From contig CALYTX010000039.1 in assembly GCA_945487985.1 (NCBI GenBank), positions 1-8,969 of the forward strand: DNA of 8,969 nt. Direction: 5' to 3'. The stretch comes from an uncultured Verrucomicrobiota bacterium (GTDB lineage Bacteria > Verrucomicrobiota > Kiritimatiellia > RFP12 > UBA1067). The notes below the pieces were generated by a model. It searched no databases. It was not told the origin of the DNA and worked only from the letters and a program-made list of their open reading frames with translations. Made by a program: the position numbers and the translations under genes. Of this stretch, positions 1-5,071 are shown piece after piece (position 1 is the stretch's first letter; each line of letters opens with the position of its first letter).

Positions 1-1055
1 TCCGTCTCGCCGTAGACGAGCCGCAGATCGTTGTACGGCTTGCCGTACTTTTCCCACGCAAGCCAGTCTGCATGCTTGGTGTAGGCCTTGTCGCGCGCAA
101 TCTCGGCGACGCCGACACGGTCCTGTTCGCCCGTGCCGATGCCGACCGTAGCGCCGTCCTTGACGTAGAGTACCGAATTGGAGGTTACCCCCGCCTCGAC
201 GAGCCAGCCGAAGACGAGATCCTCGTATTCCTTGGCCGTCGGCATACGATTGATTTTGTACTCCTTAAAACTGACCTCGCCCGTCGCCTTGTCGACGAGC
301 TTGCGCTTGCAGTAGGCAGGAAGAAAATCTTCGGGCTTGCGGGCGTTCGCGCTAAAGGAGGTTTGGGCAACGATGCCGCCGTCGATGAGCGACTTGAAGT
401 CGATAACATGCTTGGCGACGAAACTCGCGAGACGATCCATGTTTTTGACGCGGAACACGCGAAGGTTTTTCTTCGTCGCGAACAGGTCCATAACGCCTTC
501 CTTGAAGTCAGGGGCAACCACCACCTCGGCGTAGTTCTCGAGGATAAGCTTCGCCGTCTCGACATCGCATTCGCGGTTAAGAGCGATTGCCCCGCCGAAC
601 GCCGCGAGGCGATCGGCCTTGTTGGCGCGGAAATATGCCTCAGCAAGCGTGGAACCCGTCGCCACGCCGCACGGATTGTTGTGCTTGACGATGACCGCGC
701 ACGGCTTATCCATCAAATAGCGTAGGATATTGAGCGCATTGTCGGCATCCGTCACATTCGTCTTGCCTGGATGCTTGCCCGACTGCAACAGCTCCGGAAC
801 GGACGCGAGGTACTGACCCGCCTGCAACATCTCGACGTCTCCGAGAACGAGATTGCCGTTCACCAGTTTATAGAGCGCGGCCTCCTGACCAGGATTCTCA
901 CCATAGCGCAGGCCCTTCTCCTCGCCGCCAATATTCCAGGTCACCTTCTCATAGTGAAAGGTCTGGCGGTTGTCGCCGTCAATAAACGAAATCTCCATCT
1001 TGGGAGCAAAATGATCGGCTTCGATCGTCTTGTAAGCTTCCTTTAAATCTTTCAT
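1..1055 (-). CDS. purH: Stand-alone AICAR transformylase (PurH C-terminal domain type), 3' end outside window
   Basis: Catalyses formyl transfer from 10-formyl-THF to AICAR, giving FAICAR, the penultimate step of de novo IMP synthesis (cytosol). I translated the minus strand from an ATG at 1055 (MKDLKEAYKTIE...); 351 codons are visible and the frame is still open at base 1. Family motifs: LRYGENPGQ at residues 49-57; VKHNNPCGVA at 123-132, with the Lys-His pair (K124, H125) that is essential in known AICAR transformylases; AAFGGAIALNRE soon after; VGIGTGEQDRVG around 304-314. Bifunctional PurH carries an IMP cyclohydrolase (MGS-like) domain of about 200 residues before LRYGENP. Here only 48 residues precede it, so this is the stand-alone type and cyclohydrolase must be supplied elsewhere. 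An AAGGA Shine-Dalgarno lies about 11 nt before the ATG. The gene has its own extended -10 promoter and follows purE and the mini-epimerase. The call is firm; the missing C-terminus lies outside the window. Confidence 0.92.
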   Translation of the reverse strand, partial: MKDLKEAYKTIEADHFAPKMEISFIDGDNRQTFHYEKVTWNIGGEEKGLRYGENPGQEAALYKLVNGNLVLGDVEMLQAGQYLASVPELLQSGKHPGKTNVTDADNALNILRYLMDKPCAVIVKHNNPCGVATGSTLAEAYFRANKADRLAAFGGAIALNRECDVETAKLILENYAEVVVAPDFKEGVMDLFATKKNLRVFRVKNMDRLASFVAKHVIDFKSLIDGGIVAQTSFSANARKPEDFLPAYCKRKLVDKATGEVSFKEYKINRMPTAKEYEDLVFGWLVEAGVTSNSVLYVKDGATVGIGTGEQDRVGVAEIARDKAYTKHADWLAWEKYGKPYNDLRLVYGET

Positions 1056-1085
1056 ACTGCAAATATTCCTTGGAATTGAGTTGTT

Positions 1086-1097
1086 ATTATAGCAAAA
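1086..1097 (-). promoter_or_regulatory. Extended -10 promoter of the AICAR transformylase gene
   Basis: The minus strand reads TTTTGCTATAAT, a perfect -10 hexamer (1091-1086) with the TG of an extended -10 one base upstream. It begins 2 nt after the stop codon of the mini-epimerase and leaves a leader of roughly 25 nt that contains an AAGGA Shine-Dalgarno. The position 17 nt upstream reads TTTCGA, a poor -35, as expected of an extended -10 promoter. The transformylase can therefore be transcribed independently of purE. Confidence 0.6.
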
Positions 1098-1098
1098 T

Positions 1099-1362
1099 TC
1101 ACCTACGGTCGAAACGCTCGCGAAAGTAAGCGATGGTTTTGGCGAGCCCTTCATCGAGCGGAATCTGCGCTGACCAGCCAAGGAACTCGCGGGCCAGCGA
1201 CACATCGGGACGGCGTTGCTTCGGGTCGTCGCTGGGCAACGGAAGGGAAAAGAGTCGCGAAAGATTGTCTATGGCCACAACTTCGTAGCCCTCGGACAGG
1301 AGCCTGCCTACCAGATTGCAGCCTATGAAACCCGCCCCGCCGATAACAAGAGCTCTGCTCAC
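1099..1362 (-). CDS. Internally deleted NAD-dependent epimerase/dehydratase (UDP-glucuronate decarboxylase-like), 87 aa
   Basis: The start is GTG at 1362, overlapping the purE TGA by 4 nt (GTGA), so translation is probably coupled to purE. Residues 1-35 are a textbook extended-SDR N-terminus: Rossmann loop GGAGFIG (8-14), then VVAIDNLS, whose D32 normally contacts the NAD adenosine ribose. From about residue 38 the sequence matches the extreme C-terminus of UDP-glucuronate decarboxylase/dTDP-glucose dehydratase-type enzymes: LPLPSDDPKQRRPDVSLAR (40-58), then FLGW and the LDEGLAKTIAYFRERF tail. The roughly 220-230 residues usually in between, which hold the Ser/Thr, the YxxxK catalytic pair and most of the substrate site, are absent, yet the frame is intact. 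It cannot be an active epimerase as read. It is a degraded gene, a retained miniprotein or an assembly join. The junction lies at about 1243-1260. Codon use looks like that of its neighbours. Confidence 0.75.
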   Translation of the reverse strand: MSRALVIGGAGFIGCNLVGRLLSEGYEVVAIDNLSRLFSLPLPSDDPKQRRPDVSLAREFLGWSAQIPLDEGLAKTIAYFRERFDRR

Positions 1363-1853
1363 GCGTGAATTCTTTCGTCGGCCGCAGCCACCTTCTCGCG
1401 CAATTCTTGCTTGTGGGCGCGGAACTTCTCGCGCAACTCATTGTCGGCCGTGCCAAGAATCTGCACCGCCAGCAACGCCGCGTTCACCGGACCGGCCGAG
1501 CCTACCGCCACGGTCGCCACTGGCACGCCCGAAGGCATCTGGACGGTCGCATAGAGCGCGTCAAGCCCGTTCAACGCCCCGCCAGCCACTGGCACGCCAA
1601 TCACCGGCAACACCGTCGCGGCGGCCAACACCCCGCCGAGATGCGCCGCGCCGCCCGCCGCGGCGATAATAACTTTCAGCCCGCGCTCCTCGGCCGTGCG
1701 CGAATACTCGATGGCCAGATCAGGGGTGCGGTGCGCGGAAATAACTCGCGTCTCATAGCCAACGCCGAACTTCTCCAATGTTTCGGCCGCCTTCTTGACA
1801 AGCGGCCAGTCGGAATCGCTACCCATGACAATACCTACCAATGCTTCAGCCAT
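1359..1853 (-). CDS. purE: N5-carboxyaminoimidazole ribonucleotide mutase, PurE class I
   Basis: Converts N5-CAIR to CAIR in de novo purine synthesis, normally after PurK; acts in the cytosol as an octamer in known homologues. The 164 residues match the usual PurE length. Class I signatures are clear: GIVMGSDSDWP near the N-terminus (phosphate/substrate loop), ISAHRTPD with the catalytic His, AAAGGAAHLGGVLAAATVLPVIGVPV in mid-protein, and VQMPSGVPVATVAVG followed by NAALLAVQIL. The usual AAHLPG is AAHLGG here, a mild substitution. It lacks the features of class II (AIR carboxylase, Treponema/animal type), so a PurK should exist elsewhere; none is in the window. Start: ATG at 1853 with a good Shine-Dalgarno (GGAAAGGA) 6-7 nt upstream. 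Its promoter overlaps the stop codon of the SDR gene, and its own stop overlaps the GTG of the mini-epimerase. Confidence 0.97.
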   Translation of the reverse strand: MAEALVGIVMGSDSDWPLVKKAAETLEKFGVGYETRVISAHRTPDLAIEYSRTAEERGLKVIIAAAGGAAHLGGVLAAATVLPVIGVPVAGGALNGLDALYATVQMPSGVPVATVAVGSAGPVNAALLAVQILGTADNELREKFRAHKQELREKVAAADERIHA

Positions 1854-1881
1854 ACTGATTTCCTTTCCAAAATTAAATTCA

Positions 1882-1894
1882 ATTATACCAAATA
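1882..1894 (-). promoter_or_regulatory. Extended -10 promoter of purE, overlapping the SDR stop codon
   Basis: The minus strand reads TATTTGGTATAAT with the hexamer at 1887-1882 and TG one base upstream. The TAA stop of the SDR gene (1885-1883) lies inside the hexamer, so the last three SDR codons form part of the promoter. The leader to the purE ATG is short (about 22 nt) and carries the GGAAAGGA ribosome binding site. Confidence 0.6.
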
Positions 1895-2443
1895 GCCTAT
1901 CACCTCGGCCGCGAAATCGTCGCTCGAAACCGCCAGGTTCGCCGGCACACCCATTCGCATGGCTCCTTCGGAAAACATTCGCGTGCGAATATAACGCGGT
2001 TCCAGCGCCCTGACGGTTATGCGCTTAGGCGAAAGCTCGGCGTCGAGCGCACGGCAAAGCGCCGAAAGCGCGCCCTTCGACGCACAATAAGCCGCCCCGC
2101 CCGGCCAGCCTTCGGTGGCGGAGACGGACGAAATGGCCAGCACCTTCATCCCCGACGGATCGTAGCGCCTGCCGCAGACAAGCTCGCGCATCAACCGGAG
2201 AAAATACCCACAGTTGACCGCAATCGTCTCGGCGAAGGCCTCGTCTGTCGTCTGCAAAAGACTTTTCACCTGGCAGCACCCGGTGGCGAACACGACCGCT
2301 CCGATATCTCGTTCCTCGACAAGCGCGGCGGTCGAGAGAAATTGCGCGCGATTAACCTCGATTACTTCCCAATCGCGCGCCCGCGCCCGAGCAGCCACCG
2401 CCGAGCCAACACCACCGCTGGTTCCCGTAACGACAATTCTCAT
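1883..2443 (-). CDS. Short-chain dehydrogenase/reductase (classical SDR, short form)
   Basis: An NAD(P)-dependent oxidoreductase of unknown substrate, 186 residues against the usual 230-260. The classical SDR layout is intact: TGTSGGVG at residues 6-13 (TGxxxGxG cofactor loop), FATG at 52-55 in place of the usual NAG, N77 in the AVNCGYF stretch, S106 in ISSVSA, then Y119 and K123 (YCASK) with the expected 13-residue Ser-Tyr spacing. After the active site only a short tail follows (LEPRYIRTRMF...), with EPR replacing the usual NPG/xPG; the substrate-binding helices are reduced. All four tetrad residues are present, so activity is plausible. Start: ATG at 2443, only 7 nt after the -10 hexamer with no usable Shine-Dalgarno, which suggests a leaderless mRNA. 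Located between the H1-like gene and purE; no context predicts the substrate. Confidence 0.88.
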   Translation of the reverse strand: MRIVVTGTSGGVGSAVAARARARDWEVIEVNRAQFLSTAALVEERDIGAVVFATGCCQVKSLLQTTDEAFAETIAVNCGYFLRLMRELVCGRRYDPSGMKVLAISSVSATEGWPGGAAYCASKGALSALCRALDAELSPKRITVRALEPRYIRTRMFSEGAMRMGVPANLAVSSDDFAAEVIGYLV

Positions 2444-2450
2444 GCCTGCA

Positions 2451-2463
2451 ATTATAGCAAAAA
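2451..2463 (-). promoter_or_regulatory. Extended -10 promoter of the SDR gene, sharing bases with the upstream terminator
   Basis: The minus strand reads TTTTTGCTATAAT, hexamer at 2456-2451. The five T residues are also the U-tract of the hairpin terminator that ends the H1-like gene, so terminator and promoter share the same bases. Only 7 nt separate the hexamer from the SDR ATG, which places the expected transcription start at or one base before the A of the start codon. Confidence 0.6.
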
Positions 2464-2495
2464 CGGGCGCGCAGGTATTTAGAACCTACGCGCCC
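2459..2495 (-). terminator. Intrinsic terminator of the H1-like gene
   Basis: On the minus strand, 32 nt after the H1-like stop codon, GGGCGCG (2495-2489) pairs with CGCGCCC (2471-2465). After a single mismatch, AGGT and ACCT pair inside, leaving a 7-nt loop. The stem is followed by G and then TTTTT (2463-2459). This is a strong GC-rich hairpin with a U-tract, the standard rho-independent form. A weaker 5-bp hairpin (GACGG/CCGTC, 2499-2518) lies just before it. Confidence 0.8.
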
Positions 2496-2526
2496 CATGA
2501 CGGCATTTCCAAACCGTCGCCAATAC

Positions 2527-2802
2527 TTACTTCTTCGCAGTCTTCTTCGCCGGAGCCTTCTTAGCGGGAGCGGCAACCTTCTTCGCCGGAGCCTTCTTAG
2601 CCGGAGCGGCAGCCTTCTTCGCCGCGCACGCCTTCTTCGCGGGAGCCGCGCTCTTGCAGCACGCCTTCTTCGCCGGAGCCGCGGCCTTCTTCGCCGCACA
2701 CGCCTTCTTCGCGGGAGCCGCGCTCTTGCAGCAGCACTTCTTCGCGGGCGCAGCCTTCTTAGCGCACGCCTTCTTCGCAGGAGCCTTCTTCGCTGTAGCC
2801 AT
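2527..2802 (-). CDS. Histone H1-like, Lys/Ala/Pro/Cys-rich DNA-binding protein
   Basis: The 91 residues are built almost entirely from APAKKA/AAKKA units; by my count 30 are Lys, 8 are Cys, and there is no Asp or Glu. Such tails resemble eukaryotic H1 C-termini and the chlamydial Hc2 (HctB) family, which bind DNA and compact the nucleoid; that role is inferred here from composition. Unlike most H1-like tails it is cysteine-rich (C13, C23-C25, C35, C48-C49, C59), which could allow disulphide cross-links or metal binding. Residues 24-47 are repeated exactly as 48-71. Start: ATG at 2802 with AAAGGA about 8 nt upstream. It has its own -35/-10 promoter, a leader of about 70 nt with a hairpin, and a terminator, so it is monocistronic and probably well expressed. 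The opposite-strand reading of the same repeats is not a credible gene. Confidence 0.85.
   Translation of the reverse strand: MATAKKAPAKKACAKKAAPAKKCCCKSAAPAKKACAAKKAAAPAKKACCKSAAPAKKACAAKKAAAPAKKAPAKKVAAPAKKAPAKKTAKK
2590..2733 (-). repeat. Two tandem 72-bp copies inside the H1-like gene
   Basis: Bases 2662-2733 and 2590-2661 are adjacent copies. Comparing them base by base I find 5 differences in 72, all synonymous, so the encoded 24 residues (starting CCKSAAPAKK) are identical. The rest of the gene is made of shorter, less regular 12-18 bp units of the same kind. The duplication is recent, or is being kept identical at the protein level. Confidence 0.85.
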
Positions 2803-2835
2803 CTTTTTGATCCTTTTTACACCGAGGTCATCGGC

Positions 2836-2855
2836 ACGGACATTTCACGGTCCGT
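2836..2855 (-). promoter_or_regulatory. Hairpin in the 5' leader of the H1-like mRNA
   Basis: ACGGAC and GTCCGT form a perfect 6-bp inverted repeat with an 8-nt loop. It lies inside the predicted leader, about 34 nt before the H1-like ATG. No U-tract follows, so it is not a terminator. It could stabilise the transcript or act in control of translation. I recognise no riboswitch family. Confidence 0.35.
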
Positions 2856-2878
2856 AATCAACCGCAACCCCTGCGCAA

Positions 2879-2907
2879 ATAGTAGCCTATTTTTTCTTCA
2901 CTTGCAA
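2879..2907 (-). promoter_or_regulatory. -35/-10 promoter of the H1-like gene
   Basis: The minus strand has TTGCAA (2907-2902), exactly 17 nt, then TACTAT (2884-2879), a good sigma70-type arrangement. It is the only promoter in the window where I see a convincing -35. The -10 is overlapped by an inverted repeat, AAATAG-TAGC-CTATTT (2877-2892), a possible operator. TTGCAA is a palindrome and sits between the two divergent genes. Confidence 0.6.
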
Positions 2908-2924
2908 GCGGTATCTTGAAAAAA

Positions 2925-2937
2925 TTTTTGGTAGAAT
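2925..2937 (+). promoter_or_regulatory. Extended -10 promoter of the ABC permease gene
   Basis: Plus-strand TTTTTGGTAGAAT, hexamer TAGAAT at 2932-2937 with TG one base upstream, matching the form in front of purE and mutS. No -35 at proper spacing. Ten bases separate it from the ATG at 2948, so the leader would be only about 4 nt. It is preceded by a run of A then T (A6T5, 2919-2929), likely bent DNA, shared with the divergent H1-like promoter. The 145-nt intergenic stretch 2803-2947 otherwise holds only the H1-like leader and promoter. Confidence 0.5.
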
Positions 2938-2947
2938 AAACGCCCGT

Positions 2948-4375
2948 ATGGCAGTAATTCTACCAAGCGAACGCAAAACCATCAAAGCCCGCGCGTTTCT
3001 GACGGTCGTCTACACTATGCTCACCATGGGCGCGCTGACGATGGTCTATCCCTTTTTGGTAATGCTTTCGCAAAGCCTCTGTTCAAGTTACGACTACCAG
3101 CGCCACAGCCCCGTAGTTATTGGCTCTTTCGATGAAAGCGACCGCTTTGTGCGCTCGCTTTCGACCTGCTTCAAAACCTTCCCCCGCGAGCTTTATCCCG
3201 ACGCGCCGCCGAACTGGACGAGCTGGACGGAAGTAGCCAAGGACCGCGCCGGCGTTAAAACATTCGCCCAAAAAGAACTCGCCCCCTATCGCGACAAAAA
3301 TTCCCTTGCCGGAAAGCGCCGTGCAGCGAGCGAATTCATCCGCGCGCTCGCAAACGCCCCCGCGCGCGCCACCACATGCCACTACGACGCACGCGATGTC
3401 GAACGCTTCGTGCGCAAAAAATACGGCACGCTTGAGGCGCTCGATGCCGCATGGGGCATCCCTCACCAATCATTCTTCGACGTCTCGTTTCTTTCCGAAT
3501 CGCGCCTCGACCCGGAGAAGACCGTCGGCGGGGAAAAGTTCCAGACTTGGACGGAACTCAAACGCGACTACGCCGTGAAGGCTCTTGCACGCGGCGACTA
3601 TGCCTGCCGCACCATGCCCCATCCTCTCGCCGGTTCGGCCGCCGCAGCACGAAACGCCCTTTGCATGCAATTCATCGACCATGGCTGGCGCGACTTCCTC
3701 GCCGGCGCGTTTGCCAACTACCGCCTCGTAGGCGACTATCTTTTCGTCCGCGGACGCGCGTTTTTCAACACGCTACTGTTAGTACTGCTGTCGCTGGCCG
3801 CCTCGCTGACGGTCAATCCCCTGTCCGCATATGCGCTCTCCCGCTTCCACCTGCGCTCACGGGAAAAGATCCTGCTCTTCCTGCTCGCAACGATGGCCTT
3901 CCCCGCCGCGGTCACCGCCATCCCCGAATTTCTACTCATTCGCGACTTGGGGCTGCTCAACACCTTTGCTGCGCTGGTGCTGCCGACAGTCGCCAACGGC
4001 ATGTCGATTTTCATTCTCAAAGGGTTCTTCGACGCGCTGCCGCGCGAACTCTACGAAGCTGCCGCGATTGACGGAGCGGGGGAATGGACGGTTTTCAGGA
4101 AAATCACCCTACCGATGACAACCCCGATTCTCGCGGTCAACGCGCTAAACACTTTTCTCCATGCCTATTCGTCCTGGGAATGGGCGTTTCTCGTCTGTCA
4201 AAAGCAGTCGGACTGGACGATTGCGGTGTGGATGTACCAAATGGCACAGATATTCTCTCACCAGCCTTGGTGCGTAATGGCGGGCTTTGTAATCGTCTCG
4301 TTGCCGACTGCGGCGGTATTCCTGCTCTGTCAGCGCGTTATCATGCGCGGCATCGTACTGCCGTCGATGAAATAA
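2948..4375 (+). CDS. Carbohydrate ABC transporter permease (CUT1, MalG/UgpE-type) with large periplasmic insertion
   Basis: An inner-membrane subunit of a sugar importer of the MalFGK2 kind. TM1 lies at about residues 16-40 (LTVVYTMLTMGALTMVYPFL). The MalG-type transmembrane core resumes at about 272 (FFNTLLLVLLSLAASL), and the cytoplasmic EAA loop that docks on the ATPase is ELYEAAAIDGAGEW (367-380) followed by FRKITLPMTTPIL. Total length is 475 residues against about 270-300 for the family. The excess is a segment of roughly 230 residues between TM1 and TM2, where homologues have about 45-60, so it should be periplasmic. This segment includes FVRKKYGTLEALDAAWG (154-170), which resembles a stretch of GH42-type glycoside hydrolases, and WTELKRDY further on. 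The start fits a short cytoplasmic N-terminus but has no Shine-Dalgarno. The gene stands alone: MalF-type partner, ATPase and binding protein must be encoded elsewhere. The substrate is unknown. Confidence 0.9.
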   Translation: MAVILPSERKTIKARAFLTVVYTMLTMGALTMVYPFLVMLSQSLCSSYDYQRHSPVVIGSFDESDRFVRSLSTCFKTFPRELYPDAPPNWTSWTEVAKDRAGVKTFAQKELAPYRDKNSLAGKRRAASEFIRALANAPARATTCHYDARDVERFVRKKYGTLEALDAAWGIPHQSFFDVSFLSESRLDPEKTVGGEKFQTWTELKRDYAVKALARGDYACRTMPHPLAGSAAAARNALCMQFIDHGWRDFLAGAFANYRLVGDYLFVRGRAFFNTLLLVLLSLAASLTVNPLSAYALSRFHLRSREKILLFLLATMAFPAAVTAIPEFLLIRDLGLLNTFAALVLPTVANGMSIFILKGFFDALPRELYEAAAIDGAGEWTVFRKITLPMTTPILAVNALNTFLHAYSSWEWAFLVCQKQSDWTIAVWMYQMAQIFSHQPWCVMAGFVIVSLPTAAVFLLCQRVIMRGIVLPSMK

Positions 4376-5071
4376 CTACTCGCCGATTTCCGCCAGGCCC
4401 ATTTCCCTGAGGCGCGTATTCACGTTCATTCGTGCCCGAGCGCGCAACGACTCGGGCGCACGCGCCACCGAATCAATTGCGCGATTGCGGAAATCGCGCT
4501 CTTGATCCTGGCGTTCGTCGAGAAAAGTAAGATAATCCTTAACCGTCCCGCCTGCGGCGAGATAGGTGCGCATTTCCTCGCGCATCGCCAACACTATGCG
4601 GTGCAACAGCCGAGTCTCGGGCGAATTCCGCCGGCACCTGCTCGGGCGCTCGAGTTCCTCGGCGAAGGCCGCCAGCTGCGACTCGTCGAGTTCCGGCGGC
4701 AGCGCAATCCATCCAGGCTGAGCATAGGCGGCCAAGTATCGGTCGAGCATCAAGTCGAAAACTCCCTCCCAGGAATCCGCGAATCCATCCGCAATCACCG
4801 CCCGGTCGCCCGTAAGTTGCTGGCGCGCCGCATGTGAGGAAAAAGACCCCGATGCAAGCATCACCACGCTCGCCACCAGTGCCGCCGCCATCAGCACGAA
4901 GCCCGCCCCAATCGCCCACGGACGATAGTTAAACGGATCCTCGCCGATAACTCGGTAGGGACGAATGCCTTGCTTGCGCAGCCGAGTGTAGGCGTCGGCT
5001 CGGTCGCGGGCGTCGATCCATCCGTGCCGGTTCTCGTTGTCTTTGGTCTGGTATAGATACTTGTATTTCAC
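4376..5071 (-). CDS. Single-pass membrane protein with GspF-N-like cytoplasmic head, function unknown
   Basis: I do not recognise the full protein. I start it at GTG 5071, which overlaps the TGA of the GHKL ATPase by 4 nt (GTGA), giving 231 residues. An upstream ATG at 5191 would add 40 residues that merely read through the ATPase gene in another frame. Residues 2-42 (KYKYLYQTKD, GWIDARDRADAYTRLRKQGI, RPYRV) resemble the head of GspF/PilC-type secretion proteins, where a Y-x-Y start, a G-x-I-x-A turn and a LRxxGxxP ending recur. One strong transmembrane segment follows (about 51-73, PWAIGAGFVLMAAALVASVV). The remaining 155 or so residues are helical, charged and presumably outside the membrane, with no signature I know. 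Last gene of the mutS operon. Its stop codon abuts the stop of the convergent permease gene with no spacer, so the operon's terminator must lie inside the permease gene or be absent. Confidence 0.75.
   Translation of the reverse strand: MKYKYLYQTKDNENRHGWIDARDRADAYTRLRKQGIRPYRVIGEDPFNYRPWAIGAGFVLMAAALVASVVMLASGSFSSHAARQQLTGDRAVIADGFADSWEGVFDLMLDRYLAAYAQPGWIALPPELDESQLAAFAEELERPSRCRRNSPETRLLHRIVLAMREEMRTYLAAGGTVKDYLTFLDERQDQERDFRNRAIDSVARAPESLRARARMNVNTRLREMGLAEIGE

Noticed and set aside
72..725. Plus-strand open frame of 217 codons opposite the AICAR transformylase
   Set aside because: The minus strand carries LRYGENP, KHNNPCG and GIGTGEQDR in one uninterrupted frame; the plus frame is its shadow.
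2527..2802. H1-gene repeats as a CRISPR or other non-coding array
   Set aside because: The repeats are contiguous, without unique spacers, and keep a perfect reading frame with synonymous differences only.
2497..2919. Plus-strand Leu/Arg-rich open frame across the H1-like gene
   Set aside because: It is simply the opposite reading of the Lys/Ala repeats. The minus strand has the Shine-Dalgarno, promoter and terminator.
4348..4363. CGGCA/TGCCG hairpin near the permease stop codon as a terminator
   Set aside because: The stem has only five pairs, lies inside coding sequence and has no T run on either side.
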